Assembly: GCF_033042135.1 (NCBI RefSeq)
Contig: NZ_WBXM01000003.1
Span: forward strand, 248,001-312,000
Length of the DNA: 64,000 nt
DNA from: Haloechinothrix sp033042135
GTDB lineage: Bacteria > Actinomycetota > Actinomycetes > Mycobacteriales > Pseudonocardiaceae
Direction: 5' to 3'
Shown here one piece after another: positions 51,366-61,036 of this stretch; position 1 is the stretch's first letter, and the number at the start of each line of letters is the position of its first letter. A program made the position numbers and the translations under genes. Under the pieces are notes generated by a model. The model was given only the letters and a program-made list of their open reading frames with translations. It searched no databases and was not told where the DNA came from.

Positions 51366-52343
51366 GTGCAGCGTTGGCGAGGACTCGAGGACCTGCCCGG
51401 GAACTGGGGACGGTGCGTGGTGACCATCGGCGTGTTCGACGGCGTTCACCTCGGGCACCAGGAGCTGATCCGCAGGACCGTGGAGGTCGCCAGGGAGCGC
51501 GACCTTCCCAGTGTGGTGCTGACCTTCGACCCGCACCCCTCCGAGGTGCTGCGTCCGGGAAGCCACCCGGCGCAGCTCACGACCCTGCGCCGGAAGGCCG
51601 AGCTGATCGAGTCGCTCGGGGTCGATGTGATGTGCGTCCTGCCGTTCACCCTGGAGCTGTCCCGGTTGACCGCCGACGAGTTCGTGCACGAGATCCTGGT
51701 CGACCGGTTGCACGCCGCCGTGGTGGTCGTCGGGGAGAACTTCACCTTCGGTGCGAAGGCAGCGGGGGACATCACGTTGCTGCGCGAGCTGGGCAGGCGT
51801 TTCGGCTACGTGGCCTACGGAGCCGAGTTGCAGGGCGCGCAGGTGGAGGGGGGCAGTGCCGCGGGGGAACTGCTGCAGGGCGAGATCACCTACTCGTCGA
51901 CCTATATACGTTCCTGCATCGACGCGGGTGACGTGGCTGCCGCGTCTGCGGCTCTCGGTCGGCCGCACCGGCTGGAAGGCATCGTGGTGCGGGGGGACGG
52001 GCGCGGCAACGCGCTGGGGTACCCGACAGCCAACCTCGCGACACCGCGGTTCGCCGCGATCCCGGCCGACGGGGTCTACAGCTGCTGGTTCAACTGCGCG
52101 ACGCATCCCGAACAGCCGTTGCCCGCCGCGGTTTCCGTCGGCACCAACCCCACCTTCTCGGGCAGGGAGCGCAGTGTGGAAGCCTACGTCCTCGGGGTGG
52201 ACGAGGATTTCTACGGCCAGCATGTATCGCTGGATTTCGTGGCGCGGTTGCGGGACATGGTGGGGTTCGCTACCACTGGGGAGCTGGTCGACCAGATCGG
52301 CGCAGACGTCGAGCACACCCGCGCCACCCTGGGCCTGGCGTGA
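51366..52343 (+). CDS. ribF: Bifunctional riboflavin kinase / FAD synthetase
   Basis: 325 residues from GTG 51366. FMN adenylyltransferase part: VTIGVFDGVHLGHQELI (HxGH) and LTFDPHPSEVLRPG; riboflavin kinase part: LGYPTANLATP (PTAN) and SVGTNPTFSG. Converts riboflavin to FMN and FAD. An in-frame start at 51273 exists but lacks conserved residues. Confidence 0.95.
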   Translation: MQRWRGLEDLPGNWGRCVVTIGVFDGVHLGHQELIRRTVEVARERDLPSVVLTFDPHPSEVLRPGSHPAQLTTLRRKAELIESLGVDVMCVLPFTLELSRLTADEFVHEILVDRLHAAVVVVGENFTFGAKAAGDITLLRELGRRFGYVAYGAELQGAQVEGGSAAGELLQGEITYSSTYIRSCIDAGDVAAASAALGRPHRLEGIVVRGDGRGNALGYPTANLATPRFAAIPADGVYSCWFNCATHPEQPLPAAVSVGTNPTFSGRERSVEAYVLGVDEDFYGQHVSLDFVARLRDMVGFATTGELVDQIGADVEHTRATLGLA

Positions 52344-52432
52344 TCACCCGCGGGTGCGGCGGGGATCGTCCTTGGGCACGGCTGGTGCGGTGTCGCGGCT
52401 GGTGCGGCGAGTGACACAGGGGAAGGCAGACG

Positions 52433-52912
52433 GTGGAGGAGATCAGCGCTATTCAGAAGAATATCGAGCTGCAGCGCCAGTGGTACGGTGAGCCGCTCGG
52501 TGACCGTGTGCGCAGGTTGATCGTCGCGTTCGACGTCTCGCAGGCCTACCTCGCCGAGGTGCTCGGCATTAGCGCCCCGATGCTGAGCCAGGTGATGAGC
52601 GGGCGGCGGGCGAAGATCGGTAACCCCGCCGTGCTCGCGCGGTTGATCATGCTGGAGCGCAAGGTCCTCACGCCTGGTGTGGCGGCGGGCGTGCGTGAGG
52701 CGATGATCCGGGCGATGGACGAGGTGCGTGACTCGACCCCCTCGGTCGGGCGCGACGACCTCCCCGTCCACCGGGGGATCGAAGAGTCGACGTTGCTGGC
52801 CGTGCTGCGCGATATCGCCGATGGCGAGGATCTGGTGGCCGCCTCGGAGCGGTTGGGCGGCGACTTCCCGGTGGTCGCCGACCTGCTGCGCAGGGCAGCG
52901 AACGCGGAGTAA
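52433..52912 (+). CDS. Helix-turn-helix regulator (XRE-like)
   Basis: 159 residues. LIVAFDVSQAYLAEVLGISA followed by PMLSQVMSGRRAKIGNPAVL is a Cro/cI-type HTH. A helical C-terminal domain of unknown kind follows. The gene lies between ribF and rpsO. GGGGAAGG lies upstream of GTG 52433. Four bases separate it from the 2'-5' RNA ligase-like gene, so the two are likely co-transcribed. Confidence 0.85.
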   Translation: MEEISAIQKNIELQRQWYGEPLGDRVRRLIVAFDVSQAYLAEVLGISAPMLSQVMSGRRAKIGNPAVLARLIMLERKVLTPGVAAGVREAMIRAMDEVRDSTPSVGRDDLPVHRGIEESTLLAVLRDIADGEDLVAASERLGGDFPVVADLLRRAANAE

Positions 52913-52915
52913 AGC

Positions 52916-53446
52916 ATGCGGCTGTTCACCGCCATCGTGCCGCCGCGGGAGGTCCTGGACGACCTCGATGCCGAGCTCGGCAGGCACGGTCGCCGTGCCT
53001 CGGGGGAACACGAGCCGCTGCGCTGGGTGGCGGCGTCGCTGTGGCACGTCACGGTGGCCTTCTACGGTGAGGACGATCCCGGGCGCCGCACCCGGATGCT
53101 GGGCAGGGAGGTAGCCGGGCACCGCGCCGTCGAACTCCGGCTCGACGGTGCGGGCACCTTCCCGGGGGTGCTCTGGGTCGGCATCACCGGGGACCGCGAG
53201 CGGCTGCGCGCTGTGGCGCGCGCCGCGGGTGTCGACGAGAGCGCGCGGCCGTACCACCCCCACCTGACGCTGGCGCGTGGAAAGGGGCGCACGGCCAACA
53301 CCACGGCGCGCCGCTGGGCGGAGGCGCTGGCGGGCTATCGGGGGCCGGTCTGGACGGCCCGCGAGCTGGTGTTGATGCGCAGCGAGCTGTACCGGGACGG
53401 GCCGCGGTACACCGAGGTGGAGCGTTTCCCGCTGGCCACCGAGTGA
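52916..53446 (+). CDS. 2'-5' RNA ligase-like phosphodiesterase (ThpR)
   Basis: 176 residues with the two catalytic HxTx motifs: WHVTVAFYG and HPHLTLARG. 2H phosphoesterases of this type open 2',3'-cyclic phosphates of RNA. ATG 52916 directly follows the HTH gene. Length is normal. Confidence 0.9.
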   Translation: MRLFTAIVPPREVLDDLDAELGRHGRRASGEHEPLRWVAASLWHVTVAFYGEDDPGRRTRMLGREVAGHRAVELRLDGAGTFPGVLWVGITGDRERLRAVARAAGVDESARPYHPHLTLARGKGRTANTTARRWAEALAGYRGPVWTARELVLMRSELYRDGPRYTEVERFPLATE

Positions 53447-53531
53447 CCTGCTCCGGCGTGACCGGCAGCGCGACCGGCGGTGTGACCGGGGACGGGAACG
53501 CCTCGGCAGATGTGCTGGGCAGGTTACCTGA

Positions 53532-53740
53532 TACGCTGGACAATCGGGTCAGGCTGTAGTCCGTGACGGCGTGACCCCCGGGCCTCCTCCCGGCGGAACC
53601 CCCGGTGAGGTGCCGGTCGAGTCCCCGGAGGCTCGGCGACCGCATCGCGGCCGCGACCGGGGCGAGGTCTCGGCAAGGAATCCGTACCGGAGGCCAGCGG
53701 GCATCCGGTAGTACACGGTACGAGGAACAAGGAGTATCGC
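53532..53740 (+). promoter_or_regulatory. rpsO promoter and about 200-nt structured leader
   Basis: TACGCT at 53532-53537 is a good -10 candidate. The leader up to the rpsO start is GC-rich with several complementary blocks (for example CCCCCGGG / CCCGGCGG). Ribosomal protein S15 often represses its own message through such a leader; that is inference here. Confidence 0.4.
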
Positions 53741-54010
53741 GTGGCGCTGTCCACCCAAGAGAAGCAGGAAGTGCTGAAGGATTTCGGCCTGCACGAGTCC
53801 GACACGGGCTCCCCCGAGGCGCAGGTCGCGCTGTTGACCAAGCGCATCGTCGGGCTGACCGAACACCTCAAGGAGCACAAGCACGATCACCACTCTCGCC
53901 GTGGTCTGTTGTTGCTGGTCGGCCGTCGCCGCCGACTGCTGGACTACCTCAAGCAGGTGGACATCGAGCGGTACCGGGCGCTGATCCAGCGTCTCGGGGT
54001 CCGCAGGTGA
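53741..54010 (+). CDS. rpsO: 30S ribosomal protein S15
   Basis: 89 residues: DTGSPEAQVALLTKRIVGLT, LKEHKHDHHSRRGLLLLVGR and RRRLLDYLK are S15 signatures. GTG start with AAGGAG upstream. Followed by pnp, the common rpsO-pnp arrangement. Confidence 0.97.
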   Translation: MALSTQEKQEVLKDFGLHESDTGSPEAQVALLTKRIVGLTEHLKEHKHDHHSRRGLLLLVGRRRRLLDYLKQVDIERYRALIQRLGVRR

Positions 54011-54040
54011 GATGCTGATGACATAGTTGGCGCAGGGGAC

Positions 54041-54082
54041 GCTCCGTGTCGCGTAGCGGCCGGACCGTGCAGCGCACGGAGC
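54041..54082 (+). promoter_or_regulatory. Hairpin in the rpsO-pnp spacer
   Basis: GCTCCGTG (54041-54048) pairs with CACGGAGC (54075-54082). Position matches the RNase III-cleaved stem between rpsO and pnp in E. coli; processing here is inferred. Confidence 0.4.
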
Positions 54083-54131
54083 CTCCCCTCGTCCTACAAC
54101 CACACGAGACTAAGGAGGGCAGGGCTGGAAC

Positions 54132-54306
54132 GTGCGAGGGAGCGCAATCGCCGGTCCTCGGTGGTGGTTTCCGGATATCCGGGCTCGTCATGGTGGCCCC
54201 CGGAGACTTCGATCGATGACCGGCCTCGTCTCTCGCTCGCCCATCCACATCAGAGGTGGGACCGCGGCCCTGCTCGTCATTGACGAGGAGACACATCTAC
54301 ATGACT
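54132..54306 (+). CDS. Possible 58-codon upstream frame overlapping pnp start
   Basis: GTG 54132, preceded by AAGGAGGG (12 bases upstream), opens a frame through WWFPDIRARH and SRSPIHIRGG to TGA 54304-54306, overlapping the first codons of pnp. A coupled leader peptide could regulate pnp. No homologous pattern is visible, so it may be chance. Confidence 0.25.
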
Positions 54307-56526
54307 GAAGCCGTTGTACACGAGACGGAAGCCGTCATCGACAACGGGACGTTCGGCACCCGCACCGTCCGCTTCGAAACCGGCCGGCTGGCCAAGCAGG
54401 CGGCCGGTGCCGTGGTCGCGTACCTGGATGACGAGACCATGCTGCTGTCGGCGACGACCGCGTCGAAGCAGCCGAAGGAGCAGCTCGATTTCTTCCCGCT
54501 CACCGTGGACGTCGAGGAGCGGATGTACTCGGTTGGCCGTATCCCCGGGGCGTTCTTCCGCCGTGAAGGGCGGCCATCCACCGACGCGATCCTGACCTGC
54601 CGCCTGATCGACCGGCCGCTGCGGCCGTCGTTCGCCGACGGGCTGCGCAACGAGGTACAGATCGTGATCACGGTGCAGAGCCTGCACCCCGGTGACCCGT
54701 ACGACGTGCTGGCGATCAACGCCGCTTCGGCATCGACCCAGATCGGTGGCCTGCCGTTCTCCGGGCCGATCGGCAGCGTGCGGATCGCGCTGATCGATGG
54801 TCAGTGGGTCGCGTTCCCCACCTGGGAGCAGCTGGAGCGGGCCACCTTCAACATGGTGGTCGCGGGGCGCCTCATCGACGGTGGCGCGGGCGCCACCGAC
54901 GAGGACGTGGCGATCATGATGGTGGAGGCCGAGGGCACCGAGAAAACCCTGGACCTCGTCTCCGAGGGCGCTCCGGGCCCGGACGAGCAGGCGGTCGCCG
55001 CCGGTCTCGACGCGGCGAAACCGTTCATCCGCGAGCTGTGCCGGGCGCAGCAGCGGCTGGCCGACGCCGCGGGCGAGCCGGTGGGTGACTTCCCGCTGTA
55101 CCCCGCTTACCAGCCGGACATCTACCAGGCCGTGGCCGACCTGGCCACCGACGAGCTGACCAGGGCGTTGAGCGTGTCGGGCAAGCAGGACAGGGACGAC
55201 GCCATCGATGAGGTCAAGACCGAGACCCTCGCCAAGCTCGGCCTCGAGGAGGGCGAGACCTACGAGGGCAGGGACAAGGAGGCGAGCGAGGCGTTCCGCT
55301 CGCTGACCAAGCACCTCATCCGGCAGCGCATCCTGCGTGACCAGGTCCGTATCGATGGTAGGGGACTCACCGACATCCGGTCGCTGGCCGCCGAGGTCGG
55401 CGTGGTTCCCCGTGCTCACGGTTCGGCGTTGTTCGAGCGTGGCGAGACGCAGATCCTCGGCATCACCACGCTGAACATGCTGCGTTTCGAGCAGTCGCTG
55501 GACACGCTCTCGCCGGAGACCAGCAAGCGGTACATGCATCACTACAACATGCCCCCGTTCTCCACCGGCGAGACCGGTCGTGTGGGAACGCCCAAGCGCA
55601 GGGAGATCGGGCACGGCATGCTCGCCGAGCGCGCCTTGATCCCGGTGCTGCCGAAGCGTGACCAGTTCCCGTACGCGATCCGGCAGGTGTCCGAGGCACT
55701 CGGCTCGAACGGCTCTACCTCGATGGGCTCGGTGTGCGCGTCCACCATGGGGCTGCTCAACGCGGGCGTCCCGCTGAAGGCTCCGGTGGCAGGTATCGCG
55801 ATGGGCCTGGTCTCCGACGAGGTGGACGGCACGACGTCCTACGTCGCGCTGACCGACATCCTCGGCGCGGAGGACGCCTTCGGCGACATGGACTTCAAGG
55901 TCGCGGGCACCAAGGACGTCATCACCGCGTTGCAGCTGGACACCAAGCTCGACGGCATCCCCTCGGACGTGCTGGTCAGCGCCTTGGGTCAGGCCAAGGA
56001 CGCGCGGCTGACGATCCTGGATGTGATGAACGAGGCGATCGCCGAGCCGGACGAGATGAGCCCGTACGCGCCGCGTGTCACCCAGGTGACCGTGCCGGTG
56101 GACAAGATCGGCGAGGTCATCGGGCCGAAGGGCAAGATGATCAACTCGATCACCGAGGAGACCGGCGCGGAGATCTCGATCGAGGACGACGGCACGATCT
56201 ACGTCGGCGCCACCGACGGCCCGTCCGCCGAAGCGGCGATCGACAAGATCAACGAGATCGCCAACCCGCAGCTTCCGAAAGTCGGGGAGCGCTTCCTGGG
56301 AACCGTGGTCAAGACGGCGGCATTCGGCGCCTTCGTCTCGCTGCTACCCGGCAAGGACGGCCTGATACACATCTCGAAGCTGGGCAACGGCAAGCGCATC
56401 GACAAGGTAGAGGATGTCGTCAACGTCGGGGACAAGATCCGCGTGGAGATCTCCGACATCGACCAGCGCGGCAAGATCAGTCTGGTACTGGTCAGCGAAG
56501 AGGATGACGCCGAGGCCTCCGGCTGA
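54301..56526 (+). CDS. pnp: Polyribonucleotide nucleotidyltransferase (PNPase)
   Basis: 741 residues from ATG 54301 with GAGGAG upstream. Two RNase PH domains (FFRREGRPSTDAILTCRLID; MHHYNMPPFSTGETG), a KH domain with VIGPKGKMINSITEETGA, and an S1 domain (FLGTVVKTAAFGAFVSLLPG). RNA decay and, in Actinobacteria, RNA 3' tailing and pppGpp-linked functions. Confidence 0.97.
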   Translation: MTEAVVHETEAVIDNGTFGTRTVRFETGRLAKQAAGAVVAYLDDETMLLSATTASKQPKEQLDFFPLTVDVEERMYSVGRIPGAFFRREGRPSTDAILTCRLIDRPLRPSFADGLRNEVQIVITVQSLHPGDPYDVLAINAASASTQIGGLPFSGPIGSVRIALIDGQWVAFPTWEQLERATFNMVVAGRLIDGGAGATDEDVAIMMVEAEGTEKTLDLVSEGAPGPDEQAVAAGLDAAKPFIRELCRAQQRLADAAGEPVGDFPLYPAYQPDIYQAVADLATDELTRALSVSGKQDRDDAIDEVKTETLAKLGLEEGETYEGRDKEASEAFRSLTKHLIRQRILRDQVRIDGRGLTDIRSLAAEVGVVPRAHGSALFERGETQILGITTLNMLRFEQSLDTLSPETSKRYMHHYNMPPFSTGETGRVGTPKRREIGHGMLAERALIPVLPKRDQFPYAIRQVSEALGSNGSTSMGSVCASTMGLLNAGVPLKAPVAGIAMGLVSDEVDGTTSYVALTDILGAEDAFGDMDFKVAGTKDVITALQLDTKLDGIPSDVLVSALGQAKDARLTILDVMNEAIAEPDEMSPYAPRVTQVTVPVDKIGEVIGPKGKMINSITEETGAEISIEDDGTIYVGATDGPSAEAAIDKINEIANPQLPKVGERFLGTVVKTAAFGAFVSLLPGKDGLIHISKLGNGKRIDKVEDVVNVGDKIRVEISDIDQRGKISLVLVSEEDDAEASG

Positions 56527-57880
56527 CCCGCTGAGCTACCAGCTCCACCACGGCGCGGTCACCCCCGAACCGGCTGGTGACCGCGCCGTGGTCGAACGTT
56601 CGGTACTGCGCTGCGGGTTACGCGTGGTCACCGAGCGGATGCCGGGGATGCGCTCGGCCGCCGTGGGTGTCTGGGTCGGCACCGGGTCGCGGGACGAACC
56701 AGTCGCGAGAGCGGGTGCCGCGCATTACCTGGAGCACATGCTGTTCAAGGGCACGGGCAGGCGTGACGCGACCGGCATCGCCGAGGAGATCGACACCGTC
56801 GGTGGGGAGCTGAACGCGTTCACCGCCAAGGAACACACCTGCTACTACGCCCACGTACGGGACCACGACCTGCCTCTGGCGGTCGATCTGCTTACTGACC
56901 TGGTGTTCGACGCCGCGTGTCGCGACGCCGATGTGGACACCGAACGAGGTGTGATCCTCGACGAGATCGCCATGCGCGACGACGATCCCGAGGACCTGCT
57001 GCACGAGATGTTCCTGCGGTCGATGCTCGGCGACCATCCCGTGGGTCGCTCGGTGCTCGGTACCCACGATTCGGTCGCCGGTATGAGCGCGGCGGCACTG
57101 CGCGTTTTCTACCGCGACCACTACCGGCCGCCGAACATGGTGCTCGCCGCCGCGGGCAACATCGACCACGAGCGGCTGCTCGGTCTGGTTCGCGAGGCGC
57201 TTGATGACCGGTTTCCCGATGCGGAGCCGGTGGGGCCCAGGCAGGGAAGCCGGGATACGAACGACTACGGGTGCGGCGATGGCCTGGTTCTCACCGGAGA
57301 CGACATCGAGCAGGCCCATCTCATGCTCGGCGCGCCCGGCCTGGACCGGCACGACGAGCGCCGGTACGCGTTGGGCGTGCTCAATGCCGCCCTCGGCGGG
57401 GGCACGAGCTCCCGGCTCTTCCAGGAGGTCCGCGAGCGACGCGGTCTGGCGTACCAGGTGTATTCCTCGATCGCCAGCTATGCCGACACCGGGCATGTCG
57501 CCGTGTACGCGGGGTGCCAGCCGGGCAGGCTGGGCGAGACCACCGCGGTGATCAGCGAGGTGCTCGCCGGGGTCGCCGAACACGGTCTGGATGCTGCCGA
57601 GCTCGACCGTGCCAAGGGCCAGCTGCGGGGCGGGCTCGTCCTCGGCCTGGAGGACACCGCAGCCAGGATGACCCGGTTGGGCAAGAACGAGTTGAACTAC
57701 GGCAGGCACATCGATGTCGAGGAGGCGCTGACCCGGATCGACGCGGTCGGCGTCGGCGAGGTGGCCGAGCTCGCCGGGTGGGTAGTGCCGCGACCGGGCG
57801 CCGCCCGTGCGGCGGCGGTCGTCGGCCCGTACGCTCACATCGACGAACTGCCCGACGAGCTGCGCGAGGTGATGGGATAG
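56504..57880 (+). CDS. M16-family zinc protease (PepR/mitochondrial-processing-like)
   Basis: About 458 residues from ATG 56504, overlapping pnp by 23 bases (GTG 56588 also possible). The inverted zinc motif is HYLEHMLFKGT (HxxEH) with a downstream Glu in the following helix. LGGGTSSRLFQEVRERRGLA is the family's second-domain signature. Conserved directly after pnp in Actinobacteria. Confidence 0.93.
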   Translation: MTPRPPADPLSYQLHHGAVTPEPAGDRAVVERSVLRCGLRVVTERMPGMRSAAVGVWVGTGSRDEPVARAGAAHYLEHMLFKGTGRRDATGIAEEIDTVGGELNAFTAKEHTCYYAHVRDHDLPLAVDLLTDLVFDAACRDADVDTERGVILDEIAMRDDDPEDLLHEMFLRSMLGDHPVGRSVLGTHDSVAGMSAAALRVFYRDHYRPPNMVLAAAGNIDHERLLGLVREALDDRFPDAEPVGPRQGSRDTNDYGCGDGLVLTGDDIEQAHLMLGAPGLDRHDERRYALGVLNAALGGGTSSRLFQEVRERRGLAYQVYSSIASYADTGHVAVYAGCQPGRLGETTAVISEVLAGVAEHGLDAAELDRAKGQLRGGLVLGLEDTAARMTRLGKNELNYGRHIDVEEALTRIDAVGVGEVAELAGWVVPRPGAARAAAVVGPYAHIDELPDELREVMG

Positions 57881-58630
57881 ATGAGTGGTGGGATCCGTGT
57901 CGGGGTGCTCGGCGCCAACGGGCGAATGGGTGCCACGGTCTGCGAGGCCGTCGACGGTGCCGGCGACATGACGCTGGTGGCCACTGTGGACGAATCGGAC
58001 GCGCTCTCGGCGTTGACCGACGCGGGCGCGGAAGTCGCTGTGGATTTCACCCACCCCGAGGCCGTGATGGACAACCTGCGTTTCTGCGCCGAGGCCGGCA
58101 TCCACGCCGTCGTCGGTACCAGCGGTTTCGACGAAGCGAAGCTGGCCACGGTGGACGGTTGGGTCGCAGGAACCGGTACCGGTGTGCTGATCGCACCGAA
58201 CTTCGCGCTCGGCGCGGTGCTGACGATGCGGTTCGCCGAGGTCGCCGCCCGGTACTTCGAGACCGCCGAGATCGTCGAACTGCACCACAATCGCAAGGTG
58301 GATGCCCCGTCAGGGACAGCGGCCCACACCGCGCGGTTGATCGGCCAGGCACGCGAATCAGCGGGCCTCGGCGCCAACCCCGACGCGACGACTTCGGCGA
58401 TGCCGGGTTCCCGAGGGGCGGACGTCGCGGACGTGCCGGTGCACTCGGTACGGCTGGCCGGGCTGGTTGCCCACCAGGAAGTGCTGTTCGGTTCGGCGGG
58501 TGAGACGCTGACGATCAGGCATGACTCGCTGGACCGCGCGTCGTTCATGCCCGGTGTACTGCTGGGAGTCCGGCAGGTTCCCTTACGCCCCGGCCTGACC
58601 GTCGGGCTCGACAAACTGCTGGATGTCTAG
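57881..58630 (+). CDS. dapB: 4-hydroxy-tetrahydrodipicolinate reductase
   Basis: 249 residues. NAD(P)H site RVGVLGANGRMGATVCEAVD, catalytic ELHHNRKVDAPSGTA. Lysine/diaminopimelate pathway, making cell-wall DAP precursor. Starts one base after the protease stop (TAGATG). Confidence 0.97.
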   Translation: MSGGIRVGVLGANGRMGATVCEAVDGAGDMTLVATVDESDALSALTDAGAEVAVDFTHPEAVMDNLRFCAEAGIHAVVGTSGFDEAKLATVDGWVAGTGTGVLIAPNFALGAVLTMRFAEVAARYFETAEIVELHHNRKVDAPSGTAAHTARLIGQARESAGLGANPDATTSAMPGSRGADVADVPVHSVRLAGLVAHQEVLFGSAGETLTIRHDSLDRASFMPGVLLGVRQVPLRPGLTVGLDKLLDV

Positions 58631-59153
58631 GGGGTCGCTGCCCGGGACCGAGGCGGGCGAGAGCAACGGGCCGGGCGAATTGGAACAGGTGAGGACACGC
58701 GCTGTGCGGAACACGACATTGATCACCGCCGTGGTGTTCACCGCGGCGCTCGGGCTGTACGTGGTGCTGCTTGCTGGCCGAGGAATCGAGCTGGTGCGTA
58801 CCGGGGAGACGGCGGCGGTGCTGCTTGGCGCTGGAGTGCTGCTGTTGCCGCTGATCGGGATCTGGGCCGCGGTGGCCACCTGGCGGTCCGGACTGCGTGT
58901 CCAGCGGCTCGCCCGCACCTTGGCGGCTGAGGGCGGGCTGCCGGACGTGTCCGAGTTGCCGCGCAGGCCGAGTGGCAGGATCGACAGGGACGCCGCGGAC
59001 GGCTGGTTCGAGCAACGCCGCGCCGAGGTGGTGGAGGATCCGACCAACTGGCGGTGCTGGTACCGGCTGGCCTATGCCTACGACATCGCCGGGGATCGCC
59101 GCAGGGCGAGGGAGACGATGCGGCGGGCGCTGGAGCTGGCCGACCGCAGCTGA
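58623..59153 (+). CDS. Small two-helix membrane protein with TPR-like C-terminus
   Basis: 176 residues from ATG 58623, overlapping the dapB stop; GTG 58689 is an alternative. Two membrane segments (LITAVVFTAALGLYVVLLAG and AAVLLGAGVLLLPLIGIWAA), then WRCWYRLAYAYDIAGDRRRA resembling one TPR unit. Common near dapB in Actinobacteria. Function unknown. Confidence 0.75.
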   Translation: MSRGSLPGTEAGESNGPGELEQVRTRAVRNTTLITAVVFTAALGLYVVLLAGRGIELVRTGETAAVLLGAGVLLLPLIGIWAAVATWRSGLRVQRLARTLAAEGGLPDVSELPRRPSGRIDRDAADGWFEQRRAEVVEDPTNWRCWYRLAYAYDIAGDRRRARETMRRALELADRS

Positions 59154-59155
59154 AC

Positions 59156-59734
59156 TCAACTCGCGCCGTGGGCGGGCTCGGTCACCCGCAACTCGAGGGT
59201 GCCGAACAGCCGCATCTCGCGGAGCGTGACCCCGCCGGTGTCCAGCGTGCGGACCGTGCCGTCCGGATGCCACCCGATGTCGCGGTAGAAGCTCAGCGTG
59301 GCCGAGTCGGATTCGGCCACCCACGTCATCCCCCGGTTCGCGCCGCGCGAGCGCAGGGCGCGTGCCGCGGCGGCGATGAGCCTGCCGCCGTGTCCCCTGC
59401 GTTGCCACCGCGGTTCGACGAGCGCGGTCGCTATCAGGCCGATATGGACCGAGTCCTCCGGCAACTCCCCCCGCGGCCCCGCGAGCTCCTCCTCAGGAGC
59501 CGGGCCGGACACCGAGAATCCCACCGTGTGGCCACCTTCGGTGGCCACGAACACGTCTGTTTCCGGGTGGCCGATCGCCTCGCGCCACTCGCGCTCGACG
59601 TCGCCGGAGTCCAGTGCCTCCAGCGCGGCCTGGTCCAGCACCTCCTGGTAGGCGAAGCGCCAGGTGTCCCGCTGGATGCGGGCGATCGCGGACGCGTCGT
59701 CGGGCGCGGCGAGGTGGACAGCTACGCGGGCCAT
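59156..59734 (-). CDS. GNAT-family acetyltransferase
   Basis: 192 residues. VALVEPRWQRRGHGGRLIAA-type acetyl-CoA loop (RRGHGG, a variant of Q/RxxGxG/A) and LSFYRDIGWHPDGTVRTLD near the end are GNAT features. Substrate unknown. Convergent with the preceding membrane-protein gene (two bases apart). Confidence 0.88.
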   Translation of the reverse strand: MARVAVHLAAPDDASAIARIQRDTWRFAYQEVLDQAALEALDSGDVEREWREAIGHPETDVFVATEGGHTVGFSVSGPAPEEELAGPRGELPEDSVHIGLIATALVEPRWQRRGHGGRLIAAAARALRSRGANRGMTWVAESDSATLSFYRDIGWHPDGTVRTLDTGGVTLREMRLFGTLELRVTEPAHGAS

Positions 59735-59797
59735 ACCCGCAACCTACCTGCCACGCCTCGGTCGGTGGTGTCGGTGGGGCGTGACACGATGCGGCCC

Positions 59798-61036
59798 ATG
59801 CGCACCATCAGTTCCCAGTCCGCGCGCCGGATCGCGCTGGCGGCGCAGGGTTTCGCCGATCGCGCTCCCCGCACCACACCGACCAGGACACACCTGCGTA
59901 GGGTGCTGTCCCGGACCCAGCTGTTCCAGCTCGACTCGGTCAACGTCGCATTCCGCGCGCACTATGCGCCGTTGCTGGCTCGGCTGGGCCCGTACCCGAC
60001 GCGGGTGGTCGACGACGCCGCGTGGTCGGATTCGGCGCGCAGGCCACGCATGCTGGTGGAGTACTGGGCGCACGAGGCCAGCCTGATCCCGGTGGAGGAC
60101 TGGCCGTTGCTGCGGTTCCGGATGCGCGACCTGGAGCGGCACTACCGCGAGCACCCCCGGTCGGTGCTGCACACTTCCGACGATGCGCCCCGGATCGCCG
60201 ACGAGGTGCGGGCGGCTGTGAAGGAGTTCGGACCGATCGGTGCCGGGGCGCTGGAGCGTGAGCTGGGGCGGTACGGTGATCGCCGCACGCGCGGCACGTG
60301 GTGGGACCGCTCGGACGTCAAGCGGGTCTGCGAGTGGCTGTTCGCTATCGGCGAGCTCACTACAGGCACCCGCCGGGGGTTCGAACGATGCTACGACCTC
60401 CCGGAGCGGGTCCTGCCCAGCAGCGTGCTCACCGCCGGAGAGATCGACACCGCCGATGCCGTGCGGGAACTGACCGCCAAGGCCGCCGTGGCGCTGGGTA
60501 TCGCCACCGAAGGCGACCTGCGTGACTATTACCGGATCGAGCCGGCGCGCAGCAAGCGCGCCGTCGCCGAGCTGGTGGAGGACGGTGTCTTGGAACCGGT
60601 CGCAGTCCAGGGGTGGCGCGAGCAGGCTTACCGGCACGCCGCGGCGCGGGTGCCGCGCGCGGTCACCGGAAGGGCACTGCTGTGCCCGTTCGACCCGCTG
60701 ATCTTCAACCGCGAACGCACACGGCGGCTGTTCGGTTTCCACTACCGCATCGAGATCTACGTCCCCGCGTCGCGGCGGACCTACGGTTACTACGTGTTCC
60801 CGTTCCTGCTCGACGGCTCGCTCGTCGCGCGGGTCGACCTCAAGTCGGACCGGACGGCAGGCGTGCTGCGCGTGCAGGGGGCATTCGCCGAGCCCGGGGT
60901 GGATCTCGGTCGGGTCGCTGCCGAACTGGCTGGGGAGCTGCGGTCGACAGCGGAGTGGCTCGGACTCGGCGAGGTCGTCGTGGCCGAGCACGGTGACCTG
61001 GCAGGGAAGCTGCGGTCGGCGGTGCGCGGGCGTTAG
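59798..61036 (+). CDS. Winged-helix DNA-binding protein (YcaQ/HTH_42)
   Basis: About 412 residues from ATG 59798 (59789 also possible). ARRIALAAQGFADR, LFQLDSVNVAFRAHYAPLLA, EYWAHEASLIP and CPFDPLIFNRERTRRLFGFH are signatures of the YcaQ family; E. coli YcaQ is an interstrand-crosslink DNA glycosylase. Stop overlaps the convergent RHH gene by four bases. Confidence 0.9.
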   Translation: MRTISSQSARRIALAAQGFADRAPRTTPTRTHLRRVLSRTQLFQLDSVNVAFRAHYAPLLARLGPYPTRVVDDAAWSDSARRPRMLVEYWAHEASLIPVEDWPLLRFRMRDLERHYREHPRSVLHTSDDAPRIADEVRAAVKEFGPIGAGALERELGRYGDRRTRGTWWDRSDVKRVCEWLFAIGELTTGTRRGFERCYDLPERVLPSSVLTAGEIDTADAVRELTAKAAVALGIATEGDLRDYYRIEPARSKRAVAELVEDGVLEPVAVQGWREQAYRHAAARVPRAVTGRALLCPFDPLIFNRERTRRLFGFHYRIEIYVPASRRTYGYYVFPFLLDGSLVARVDLKSDRTAGVLRVQGAFAEPGVDLGRVAAELAGELRSTAEWLGLGEVVVAEHGDLAGKLRSAVRGR

